Of a DNA stretch of 11,743 bases, positions 1 through 6,224 are shown piece after piece. Both the position numbers and the translations under genes were made by a program. The stretch comes from Gemmatimonadota bacterium. Its GTDB lineage: Bacteria; Gemmatimonadota; Gemmatimonadetes; Gemmatimonadales; GWC2-71-9. The stretch is taken from the NCBI GenBank assembly GCA_029862935.1, contig JAOTWK010000066.1:1-11743 (forward strand), read 5' to 3'. How positions within the stretch are numbered: position 1 is the first letter of the stretch; the number at the start of each line of letters is the position of its first letter. The notes under the pieces are model-generated. The model made no database searches. It was not told the origin of the DNA and saw only the letters and a program-made list of their open reading frames with translations.

Positions 1-155
1 GCGGAACGTGGCGTCCCGCTCTCTTGTCCCGTCGAGCCCTCGGGGTCGGACGTGTGCACCAAGCTGCATCGCCAAAGAAAAATGAGCAAAAGTGTGCACC
101 AGGATACCGCAGATACCCCCGCGGGTCCAGTGCTCTCGTTCCCCGCAGGCCCACA

Positions 156-563
156 TCACGGTTCGCGGCGACCGCCGACCACCAATCCGGCAATGCCGAT
201 CACCGTTGCCAGGAGCCCCACCCCACCGAGACTCACCAGCACCCACCACATGCCAGCGCCCGCGCCAACACCGGCGAACCGCTGCACGAGGACCAGTACG
301 AACGCCGCGGTGAGCAACATGACGCCGAGGCGGAACATCCACATCCACTTGAGCCGTCGTGCGAAACGCGCCAGAGGAAAGCCGCATTCGGGGCAAACTT
401 CTCCCGATGGAGGGCGCCAGACGAATGACCACCGTCCGCCCGGTTTGGCGGCTGCCTCTCCGGCGGACTCACCCATGTCGGGCAGGATTGGCGTCACGAA
501 TCCACCACATCCAGGGCACTTGACGCCTGTGATTCTCGCACTGATTCGCTCGCTGATTCGCAT
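156..563 (-). CDS. Small zinc-ribbon membrane protein of unknown function, last gene of the octahaem/NrfD operon
   Basis: This 135-residue protein has no function that I recognise. Its N-terminal soluble half carries two CxxC knuckles, C16-P-G-C19 and C57-P-E-C60, spaced like the two halves of a zinc ribbon. Two hydrophobic segments follow at about residues 74-94 and 105-130, and the protein ends in a short charged tail (GRREP). The arginine- and lysine-rich stretch before the first segment suggests that the ribbon lies in the cytoplasm. The ATG overlaps the TAA of the NrfD-type gene (TAATG), so translation is probably coupled. The position suggests an accessory or assembly role for the redox complex, but nothing in the sequence shows this. 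A CxxC pair could also bind iron or act as a thiol site. The reading frame is well supported by the overlap and the composition; the role is unknown. Confidence 0.75.
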   Translation of the reverse strand: MRISERISARITGVKCPGCGGFVTPILPDMGESAGEAAAKPGGRWSFVWRPPSGEVCPECGFPLARFARRLKWMWMFRLGVMLLTAAFVLVLVQRFAGVGAGAGMWWVLVSLGGVGLLATVIGIAGLVVGGRREP

Positions 564-1750
564 TATGCCTCTTGCTCCCTCACTGACTCCGTCTCACCCC
601 ACGGCGGCAATACCTTGACGAGCGCCCAGAGGATGACGAAGGGCAGCATCAACAGACCGATGGTCATCATGAGTCCCTCGAGACCGAACACATCGACTTT
701 GTAGACTGTGAGTCCCTTCAGGCTCTTCGAGAACAACTGACCGCCGATCACGACGTTCCAGCGGATGCTGAAGATCCCGATCTGGATCAACACAGCGGCA
801 ACGAGATACACCAGCTGCCGCAGCTCGGGTGGCAGCCTGAGGAACCCCTGCTTGCGGAGCCCCGGAGACACCAGCGCCAGGGTGATCAGCGGGATCACCG
901 TGCCGAGCAGAATCTGCAGCACAATGAGACTGAGGAAGAGCCGATTCTCGATCATCTGTGAGAGAATCTCGATCGATTCCTCCGCCTCGTAGAGCCGGTG
1001 GATGAAATCCAACATCTCGAGCGAAAAGTCCACGATGAGCGCGTAGAACAAGAACTGCGCAAGCTTGTCCAGGCACCTCATGTCGATCTTCCGCCAGCGG
1101 AACATCGTCGTGATCATGTACAACACGAGCACCAGCGCGATCCCGGACACCATGGCCGAAAACAGAAACACGACCGGCATCAACACGCTGCTCCACCATG
1201 GATTGGCTTTGATGGACCCGAAGATGAATCCGACGTATCCGTGCAGCAGAAACGCCGATGGAATCCCGATGACCGTGATCCATCGCCCGGCGGAGTCGTC
1301 GAACTTGAGCGACCGTTCGGAGAGGTCGGTGGCGCCGAGGGTGAGCGCATAGTGCAGCCACCGCATGAATCCCCGCTCTTGCCGCGCCCACAGCACCAAG
1401 TCCTTGCGGTAGTCGAACCAGATCTCCAGCAACAAGACGACGGCCAGATACCACGCGTACACAAAGCCGAACATCGCCATCGCCGACTGCCGGTTCGGCG
1501 TGAGAAAAATCTCGTAGGAGCGCTCCGGGTGCCCGAGGTGGGCCAGCAGCGGAAGGGGCGCCACGAGTAGGAAGGCAAGGGCCGTGAGCATCGATAGGCG
1601 GTAGGTCGGCTCCACCTCCTTCACATTGAAGACCCGCTCGAGCGAAGCGAGGATGAACGCGCCGGCCACGAGCCCCGTGAGGTACGGATAGAGCACCACC
1701 AGAAGACCCCACTGGAGCTCGAACTCGTTCGGATAGATGTACCCTTGCAC
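563..1750 (-). CDS. NrfD/PsrC-family quinone-interacting integral membrane subunit
   Basis: This 395-residue polytopic protein belongs to the NrfD/PsrC family, whose members exchange electrons between the membrane quinone pool and a partner iron-sulfur protein on the periplasmic face. Hydrophobic segments lie near residues 16-38, 51-72, 89-110, 158-178, 188-212, 229-250, 271-292, 311-329 and 356-379, in keeping with the 8-10 helices of the family. Family-like stretches include LLHGYVGFIFGSIKANPWWS near 168-187 and RWNVVIGGQ near 330-338. The start is the GTG at 1750, directly preceded in frame by a stop two codons upstream. A GAGGTGA Shine-Dalgarno sequence sits about 9 bases before it, inside the end of the ferredoxin gene. 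Genes of this type are usually cotranscribed with their ferredoxin partner, as here. The direction of electron flow (quinol oxidation or quinone reduction) cannot be read from the sequence. Confidence 0.92.
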   Translation of the reverse strand: MQGYIYPNEFELQWGLLVVLYPYLTGLVAGAFILASLERVFNVKEVEPTYRLSMLTALAFLLVAPLPLLAHLGHPERSYEIFLTPNRQSAMAMFGFVYAWYLAVVLLLEIWFDYRKDLVLWARQERGFMRWLHYALTLGATDLSERSLKFDDSAGRWITVIGIPSAFLLHGYVGFIFGSIKANPWWSSVLMPVVFLFSAMVSGIALVLVLYMITTMFRWRKIDMRCLDKLAQFLFYALIVDFSLEMLDFIHRLYEAEESIEILSQMIENRLFLSLIVLQILLGTVIPLITLALVSPGLRKQGFLRLPPELRQLVYLVAAVLIQIGIFSIRWNVVIGGQLFSKSLKGLTVYKVDVFGLEGLMMTIGLLMLPFVILWALVKVLPPWGETESVREQEA

Positions 1751-1753
1751 TGA

Positions 1754-2551
1754 CTAACTCACCTCGGCGTCCAAGTTCGCGTAGTACATCTTGGGTCTCG
1801 TATTGAGATGCGGCTTGAGCACCTGGAGATCGTTGAACCGCCGGAACCGCGCGAGTGGTGTCGCGCGATTCGTTAGCTCACCGAATATCCGCGCCCCGGT
1901 GGGACAGACTTCGACGCAGGCCGGTACCTTCCCCTTGACCACGCGGTGGTAACAGAACGTGCACTTGCCTGCGACGTGTCGTTCTGGATGCATGTAGCGG
2001 GCGCCATAGGGACACGCCTGAATGCAGTAGCGGCACCCAATGCAGTATTCCTCGTCGACGAGGATCACGCCGTCTTCCGTGATGAACGTGGCCCCGACCG
2101 GGCAAACTTGCACGCACGGTGGACTGTCGCAGTGATTGCACAACTTCGGGACGAAGAACGTGCGGCGGACCTGCGCCGGATTCTCGATCCGGCCGAACCC
2201 GTCGATGCCGCCGTTCGGGCTATCGACTTCGACTTCGCCGTCCTCGCGAATGATGTAGCGTTCGATCCACGTGTTGAAGTAATGCGGCTCCTGGGGAACA
2301 TCGTTCTCGGCTTTGCATGCCACCACGCAGCGCGCACAGCCGATGCACTTCTGTGGGTCGAGCCCCATGCCGTACAGGTGTTCGGAGGGATCATACGCGC
2401 GCGACGTCCCCTGGGCTGGGAGCCGCACGATCCCAAGGAGCAGTGGCGCGCCGGCGCAGCATACACCGAGTATGTCGTTGAGGAACTCGCGTCGGTCCAC
2501 CGAACCTGACGGGGACGGGGGGTGGCCCGACTGATCAGCGGAGTCGGCCAT
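1754..2551 (-). CDS. Tat-exported ferredoxin-like protein with four [4Fe-4S] sites (NrfC/DsrO/QrcC-like)
   Basis: This 265-residue electron-transfer subunit has a twin-arginine leader: R20-R21 in the context VDRREFL, followed by a hydrophobic run to about residue 46. This predicts folding in the cytoplasm and export with its clusters in place. Four cysteine sets follow: C69/72/75/79, C138/141/146/150, C170/173/176/180 and C197/200/212/216. This is the usual arrangement of the NrfC/DsrO/PhsB-type subunits that dock on NrfD proteins. The start chosen is the ATG at 2551, which overlaps the TGA of the cytochrome gene (TGATG). The frame stays open upstream for 36 more codons, but those would lie inside the cytochrome gene and displace the Tat motif from the N-terminus. 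The likely job is to wire the cytochrome to the NrfD-type protein. Confidence 0.93.
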   Translation of the reverse strand: MADSADQSGHPPSPSGSVDRREFLNDILGVCCAGAPLLLGIVRLPAQGTSRAYDPSEHLYGMGLDPQKCIGCARCVVACKAENDVPQEPHYFNTWIERYIIREDGEVEVDSPNGGIDGFGRIENPAQVRRTFFVPKLCNHCDSPPCVQVCPVGATFITEDGVILVDEEYCIGCRYCIQACPYGARYMHPERHVAGKCTFCYHRVVKGKVPACVEVCPTGARIFGELTNRATPLARFRRFNDLQVLKPHLNTRPKMYYANLDAEVS

Positions 2552-3297
2552 CACCGGGCCTCCGGATAATGGGGATAGTGGCATTGCCAGCACACGTACG
2601 GTTCGCCGTGGTTGCGCAAGTCGATTTGGGGGATGCCGGCAAGGCCTCCGGCGTGGCACGTCCCGCAGAACGCGCGTGCCGTCGGCTTGGTGGGCCGGAC
2701 GGCCCGCGGATTCATGCGGTGTTCATCCGGCGCTTCGTGGCACGTCGAGCACGGGAGCGCGGCGTGATGCGACACCGTGAGTTGGCTCGCGATCTGCCCA
2801 TGGCAGGCGCTGCACGATGTCGGTGGGACCGGCGTCTCCGGTGCGTGGGGCTGGTGACATCTCATGCACGGTACGCGCGGGTTGTGCATGACGGAGTCGA
2901 TCTGCGGAAACCCAGTCGGCCGGGACGGATTGTATGCGTGACACAGCACACACAGCCCGCGGTTCTGCGCAACGACCGGCTTCACATCCATTGGCGCCGC
3001 GACATGGCGGGCAGCGGGCTCATGGCACACTTCGCACGACACGTTTCGGTGGTTGCCGTCGAGGCGGGTCTCGGCCACGTCGGAGTGGCACAGAGCACAC
3101 TCGTGATGGCCCGCGTACCGCTGTTCGCGAGCGGAGATCGAATCAACGGCTGCCGCCCGGTAGTGGCCCCGGTCCCCAAACGTCTCGGGGACCAAGAGGC
3201 CTCGGGCTACTACGAGCCCGATCACCGCTACGGCGAACACCGCGAGGAGGCGCGGGACCTGATGCGGCATGGGGAAATCCGCTCGCGTTCGAGCCAT
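2551..3297 (-). CDS. Membrane-anchored octahaem c-type cytochrome
   Basis: This 248-residue protein has eight CxxCH haem-attachment motifs, at residues 67-71, 88-92, 116-120, 144-148, 162-166, 183-187, 211-215 and 236-240. Many additional histidines are available as distal ligands (for example H64, H65, H83, H98, H138, H151, H177 and H178). A single hydrophobic segment at about residues 17-34 has no obvious signal-peptidase site and probably anchors the protein with its haems in the periplasm. The gene opens the operon and overlaps the ferredoxin gene by one base. Comparable cytochrome/ferredoxin/NrfD trios occur in the Qrc, Dsr and Geobacter Cbc-type complexes, so transfer between the quinone pool and periplasmic carriers is the likely role. 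An ATG nine codons downstream (3270) is an equally possible start; neither has a clear Shine-Dalgarno sequence. I see no catalytic site with a lysine-type (CxxCK) haem motif, which argues against a nitrite reductase. Confidence 0.92.
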   Translation of the reverse strand: MARTRADFPMPHQVPRLLAVFAVAVIGLVVARGLLVPETFGDRGHYRAAAVDSISAREQRYAGHHECALCHSDVAETRLDGNHRNVSCEVCHEPAARHVAAPMDVKPVVAQNRGLCVLCHAYNPSRPTGFPQIDSVMHNPRVPCMRCHQPHAPETPVPPTSCSACHGQIASQLTVSHHAALPCSTCHEAPDEHRMNPRAVRPTKPTARAFCGTCHAGGLAGIPQIDLRNHGEPYVCWQCHYPHYPEAR

Positions 3298-3355
3298 GAT
3301 CTGCCGATACGTCCGTACCGACCAATGGGATACGGTGGGGCACCCACGTCGCAGA

Positions 3356-3376
3356 CTTCATGAAGCTTCCGTGAAG
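3356..3376. promoter_or_regulatory. Two tandem CTTC/GAAG palindromes in a divergent promoter region
   Basis: CTTCATGAAG (3356-3365) is a perfect 10-bp palindrome. It is followed immediately by CTTCCGTGAAG (3366-3376), with the same CTTC and GAAG arms around a 3-nt centre. A third partial copy, TTCATGA, lies at 3382-3388. The elements sit in the 130-bp region between the divergently transcribed cytochrome operon and the methyltransferase gene, just upstream of a TATACT box. This is a plausible paired operator for a dimeric regulator. No regulator gene adjoins it, so the binding factor is unknown. Confidence 0.4.
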
Positions 3377-3391
3377 GGCGGTTCATGACGG

Positions 3392-3397
3392 TATACT
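3392..3397 (+). promoter_or_regulatory. Candidate -10 box for the methyltransferase fusion gene
   Basis: TATACT lies 30 bases before the GTG at 3428 in an otherwise GC-rich stretch and matches five of six positions of the TATAAT consensus. No good -35 hexamer is visible at the usual spacing; the palindromes at 3356-3376 occupy that place. This may indicate an activator-dependent or repressor-controlled promoter. The AGGGGGT at 3412-3418, about 9 bases before the GTG, would serve as the ribosome binding site. Confidence 0.35.
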
Positions 3398-3427
3398 TGA
3401 ACCGAGAGAACAGGGGGTCATACGGCA

Positions 3428-4303
3428 GTGTCGATGCGCAGTCGGTTCGGAGTGTCCACGGTCGTGGCACCGCTCGCCGTCACGGTGGAGAACGGGGCAG
3501 TGGTGTCGATCGAGCTGAATGCCAAGTGCGAGCGGCGCCCGCGGACTGCCGTAGAGCGTCAGGTCGCCAGCGAGCTCCGCGAATACTCGACGGGGGCCCG
3601 CACGGCGTTCACGTTTCGCACGGCTCCCCACGGCACCACGTTCGACCACGCGGTGTGGGACGCGGTCGCGGCAGTTCCCTACGGCGCGACGGCGACCTAT
3701 GGCGAGATCGCGCGGCGCATCGGGAAGCCCGCCGCGGCACGTGCCGTGGGCACCGCCAACGGCCGCAACCCGGTGCCCATCGTCATCCCCTGTCATCGCG
3801 TCGTCGCGACCGGCGGCAAGCTGGGTGGCTACGGCGGAGGTCTGCCTCTCAAGCGTCGGTTGCTGGACCTCGAAGGGCGCGCAAAGCCGACGACCGGTCT
3901 GGCCCTGCTTGCCCTGACCCTGGTGACGCTCGTGTCCACCGTGTCCTGCGCCGACCCTACGCGACCGCGCTTCGGTCCTGATCCCTCGGCAGCCGACACC
4001 TTTCCGCCGACCATCACGTTTCTAGCGCCACCACCGGACGACACGATCCTGTCGGTCGGCCAAAACGTGCTGGTGCAAGTGCGCGTGTCCGACACCTCTC
4101 CGATCCAGTCCATCGCGGCCGGCGTGCTCGGCGTCTTCACGTTCTCGTATCCGTCGATCTTTCCCGACGATACGGTAACGGTCACGGGATACCAGATTTC
4201 GGTCCCTCCTGTCGTTCCGACGGGCCAGATCGTGTTGCGCGTGGTCGCGACCGACACCCTCTTCAACCGCTCGTCGGCAGACCGTGCCTTTGTCATCCAG
4301 TGA
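3428..4303 (+). CDS. O6-methylguanine-DNA methyltransferase fused to a membrane segment and Ig-like extracytoplasmic domain
   Basis: Residues 1-150 of this 291-residue frame form a complete Ogt/AdaB-type alkyltransferase, which repairs O6-alkylguanine by irreversible transfer to cysteine. The PCHRV motif is at 121-125, with C122 as the acceptor. The preceding asparagine-hinge region GTANGRNPVP lies at 108-117, and KRRLLDLEG at 142-150 resembles the normal end of the family. The frame then runs on without a stop through a hydrophobic stretch (156-172) to a cysteine at 174. A proline-rich linker and a beta-rich domain (about 191-291) resembling bacterial Ig-like folds follow. The start is GTG at 3428, with AGGGGGT at 3412-3418; ATG at 3434 is an alternative. 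The second half looks like a lipoprotein that has lost its own start: no internal ATG precedes the hydrophobic stretch, only a TTG at 3860. A true fusion would place the enzyme in the cytoplasm and the Ig domain outside. Initiation at an unusual internal codon, or a sequencing error, are alternatives. Confidence 0.8.
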   Translation: MSMRSRFGVSTVVAPLAVTVENGAVVSIELNAKCERRPRTAVERQVASELREYSTGARTAFTFRTAPHGTTFDHAVWDAVAAVPYGATATYGEIARRIGKPAAARAVGTANGRNPVPIVIPCHRVVATGGKLGGYGGGLPLKRRLLDLEGRAKPTTGLALLALTLVTLVSTVSCADPTRPRFGPDPSAADTFPPTITFLAPPPDDTILSVGQNVLVQVRVSDTSPIQSIAAGVLGVFTFSYPSIFPDDTVTVTGYQISVPPVVPTGQIVLRVVATDTLFNRSSADRAFVIQ

Positions 4304-4313
4304 GTTGAGCGCC

Positions 4314-5411
4314 GTGCAAGCCCCGGGTGGCGACGACCCCGTGCGCGTGCAGGAGCTCACGGTCCGGAATTTTCGCAACCTGGCGTCACTCGACGTGGAG
4401 TTGCCCGGTGACGGAGCCGTCATCATCGGTGCCAATGGGCACGGCAAGACGAATTTCCTGGAGGCGATCTACTATCTGGTGCTGTTTCGCTCGCTCCGGG
4501 GAGCCAAAGACCGGGAGCTCGTGCGTTTCGGAGAGGCCGGGTTCTTTCTTGCCGGGCGTGCGATGCAACGCGTCGCGGTGGGCTACGAAGTGCACGGCCG
4601 TCGCAAGAAGGTCACGGTCGATCACGGCGAGGTGAAGAAACTGTCCGATGGTGTCGGACTCATCACGGCGGTAGCGTTCGCGCCGGCCGACCAGGCGCTC
4701 GTGGCGGGTGGGCCTGCCGGGCGACGACGCTACCTCGACATTCTGCTCTCGCTCAGCGTGTCAGGCTACCTGGGCGCCCTCACCACTATGCGCCAATCGC
4801 TCAAACAACGAAACGCTGCGCTGCGCCAAGGGCGCGAAGACGCTGCGCGCGCGTTCGATCACCCGTTCGCCACGAGCGCGGCAGTCGTGGCGGCGGCACG
4901 CCGTCGCTGGGTGATGCGATGGGCTGCTCAGTACCAGGAGACGTGTGCCGCACTGGGTGAACTGGGTGACGCGACGCTCGACTACGCGCCCGATCATCAT
5001 CGTGCGGACGATGCAGCGCAACGCATTCGCGAAGCGCTCGATGCTGCACGCCCGCGCGACGTGCGCCGCGGTGTGACGACGGTGGGACCCCACCGGGACG
5101 ACGTCACGTTGATGCTGAACGGTAGGGCTCTACGACTCTACGGGTCCGCGGGACAGCAACGCACCGCGGCCGTGGCCCTCCGACTCTTGGAGGCCGAGAC
5201 CCTGCGTCAGGCGCGGGGTGCCGCGCCCATCGCGCTGTACGACGACGTGTTCGCCGAGTTGGACACGGGTCGGCAGGAACGTCTGCTGGCGCTCATTCGA
5301 GAGACGCTGCCGGGACAGGCCATCATCACCGCACCGCGTGACGACGAAATCCCGGCGGCACTCCTCGACCGGCCCCGCTGGCGCATCGCGGAGGGACGTC
5401 TTGCGCAATAA
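4314..5411 (+). CDS. recF: DNA replication and repair protein RecF
   Basis: RecF is an SMC/ABC-type ATPase that, with RecO and RecR, loads RecA at single-strand gaps and stalled forks. With the start used here the protein has 365 residues, the usual size. The Walker A motif GANGHGKT lies at 39-46 within an RNFRNL...F.EAIYYL N-terminus. GPHRDD is at 258-263, the ABC signature YGSAGQQRT at 276-284, and Walker B with a D-loop (IALYDDVFAELD) at 306-317. The frame opens earlier at GTG 4284, but that would overlap the preceding gene by 20 bases. GTG 4341 (MRVQEL) would give the most family-like N-terminus and has GGGTGG 10 bases before it. The start is therefore uncertain within about 20 codons. 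The gene is followed directly by dciA, and the recF-DUF721-gyrB order is common near bacterial replication genes. Confidence 0.95.
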   Translation: MQAPGGDDPVRVQELTVRNFRNLASLDVELPGDGAVIIGANGHGKTNFLEAIYYLVLFRSLRGAKDRELVRFGEAGFFLAGRAMQRVAVGYEVHGRRKKVTVDHGEVKKLSDGVGLITAVAFAPADQALVAGGPAGRRRYLDILLSLSVSGYLGALTTMRQSLKQRNAALRQGREDAARAFDHPFATSAAVVAAARRRWVMRWAAQYQETCAALGELGDATLDYAPDHHRADDAAQRIREALDAARPRDVRRGVTTVGPHRDDVTLMLNGRALRLYGSAGQQRTAAVALRLLEAETLRQARGAAPIALYDDVFAELDTGRQERLLALIRETLPGQAIITAPRDDEIPAALLDRPRWRIAEGRLAQ

Positions 5412-5703
5412 AGGCAACGGCGGCAGCGAACCCCTGGGCGACGCACTTGCCGGTTACATCAAACGTGCCGGTCTCAAGCGGCGGTTGGATCAGGCAAGTG
5501 TGATCCCGGAGTGGGCTGACCTCGTGGGTCCGCAGATCGCCGCCGTCACCACCCCACACTACGTCTCGCAGGACGGCGTGTTGGTGGTGAGCGTGTCGTC
5601 ATCCGCGTGGATGCAGGAACTCCAACTCATGTCGCCGGAGATTCTCAAGAAGCTGGGGAAACGGGGGAAGAAGATTAAGCGGATCGTGTGGAGGGGGGAG
5701 TGA
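5401..5703 (+). CDS. dciA: DUF721/DciA-family protein
   Basis: This 100-residue basic protein belongs to the DUF721 family, whose best studied members (DciA) act with the replicative helicase DnaB in place of DnaC. Family features visible are the N-terminal LGDALAGYIKRAGLKRRLD helix (12-30), the PEWADLVGPQIAAVTTP core (36-52) and the SSAWMQELQLM strand-helix (67-77). It ends in a lysine/arginine-rich tail (84-94). The start is taken as the TTG at 5401, inside the end of recF. A strong Shine-Dalgarno sequence, GGAGGG at 5390-5395, stands 5 bases before it, and no ATG or GTG fits better. The overlap with recF by 11 bases implies translational coupling. Between recF and gyrB this gene is in its classic position. 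Helicase loading has not been shown for every DUF721 protein, so the family call is firmer than the role. Confidence 0.87.
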   Translation: MRNKGNGGSEPLGDALAGYIKRAGLKRRLDQASVIPEWADLVGPQIAAVTTPHYVSQDGVLVVSVSSSAWMQELQLMSPEILKKLGKRGKKIKRIVWRGE

Positions 5704-5705
5704 TT

Positions 5706-5765
5706 GGGACGGCGGCAGGGACGGAAACGGCGGCAGATATAGAGACGGCGGCAGGGCGGCAGGAA
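5706..5765 (+). repeat. Left inverted-repeat tract of GGCGGCAG units
   Basis: This tract begins three bases after the dciA stop and contains three spaced copies of ACGGCGGCAG (5709-5718, 5727-5736 and 5745-5754), followed by GGCGGCAGGAA. Its purine-rich strand is complementary to the tract at 6225-6285. In a transcript running from recF to gyrB the two tracts could pair and close a large loop around the four-helix-bundle gene. Confidence 0.65.
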
Positions 5766-5825
5766 ATGCGATGAGGCGCAGTGTTCTGGTAACGTCAGAC
5801 ATCAGGCACACACGCAGATTGATGC

Positions 5826-6185
5826 GTGAATCGCCACCGAAGGCTTCGGACATGGCAGTCTGCGCGCGAGCTTGTTCGGCTGATCTACAAGGTCACCGAG
5901 GCGCTTCCCGTTGAAGAGAAATACGTTGCCAGCGCTCAGCTACGGCGGGCGGCGTGGTCGGTGGTCAACAACATCGCCGAGGGAAACGGGAAACTCGGAC
6001 GCGCCGAGATGCGGCGGTTCTTCGACACGGCCCTTGGCAGTCTCGCTGAGATCGACTCGATGCTTGCGACGCTGGCCCATCTCTATCCCCTCGAATCCAA
6101 CATCACCACCGGTTTTGAACAGCTTCGTCGGGACATAAATCGAGGCGTCTTCACGATGCTGAAGCAGAGCCGAAAGGGCCCCTGA
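5826..6185 (+). CDS. Four-helix-bundle protein of the 23S rRNA intervening-sequence (IVP/S23) family
   Basis: This 119-residue, mostly helical protein matches the four helix bundle family known from ORFs in 23S rRNA intervening sequences and also scattered in intergenic regions. The diagnostic pattern is present: W10-Q11-x-A13-x-E-L near the N-terminus, LRRAAWSVVNNIAEG at 39-53, and the F65-F66...A-L-GSLAE stretch at 65-75. The biochemical function of the family is unknown; its fold resembles the Avd accessory protein of diversity-generating retroelements, but no reverse transcriptase is nearby. The start is GTG at 5826 with no clear Shine-Dalgarno sequence, so expression may be low or depend on coupling. 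The gene lies between inverted G/C-rich tracts and splits the dciA-gyrB pair, which suggests it arrived as a cassette. Family membership is firm; the role is not known. Confidence 0.9.
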   Translation: MNRHRRLRTWQSARELVRLIYKVTEALPVEEKYVASAQLRRAAWSVVNNIAEGNGKLGRAEMRRFFDTALGSLAEIDSMLATLAHLYPLESNITTGFEQLRRDINRGVFTMLKQSRKGP

Positions 6186-6224
6186 CTCACTTCCGGTGGG
6201 CTCCAACCGCGCTGCCGCGCTGCG

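Noticed and set aside
52..101. GTGTGCACCA repeated at 52-61 and 92-101, in the 155-base region beyond the end of the last redox-operon gene
   Set aside because: Only 10 bp, with no gene or third copy nearby. I see no terminator or RNA gene in 1-155, so I cannot assign a role.
998..1570. A 190-codon open frame on the plus strand within the NrfD-type gene, and similar long antisense frames in gyrB (for example 7662-8261, minus strand)
   Set aside because: They are opposite clearly conserved genes, have no recognisable domains and have compositions typical of the complementary strand of GC-rich coding sequence.
2551..3297. Octahaem cytochrome considered as an octahaem nitrite or hydroxylamine reductase
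   Set aside because: The protein is only 248 residues, all eight motifs are CxxCH and spread evenly, and there is no large catalytic domain. An electron carrier is more likely.
3313..3335. CCGTA-N13-TACGG inverted repeat upstream of the cytochrome gene
   Set aside because: Five-base arms at this spacing are expected by chance, and the sequence between them does not extend the symmetry.
5826..6185. Four-helix-bundle protein considered as Avd of a diversity-generating retroelement
   Set aside because: No reverse transcriptase, template repeat or variable repeat is present; the match is better with the intervening-sequence protein family.
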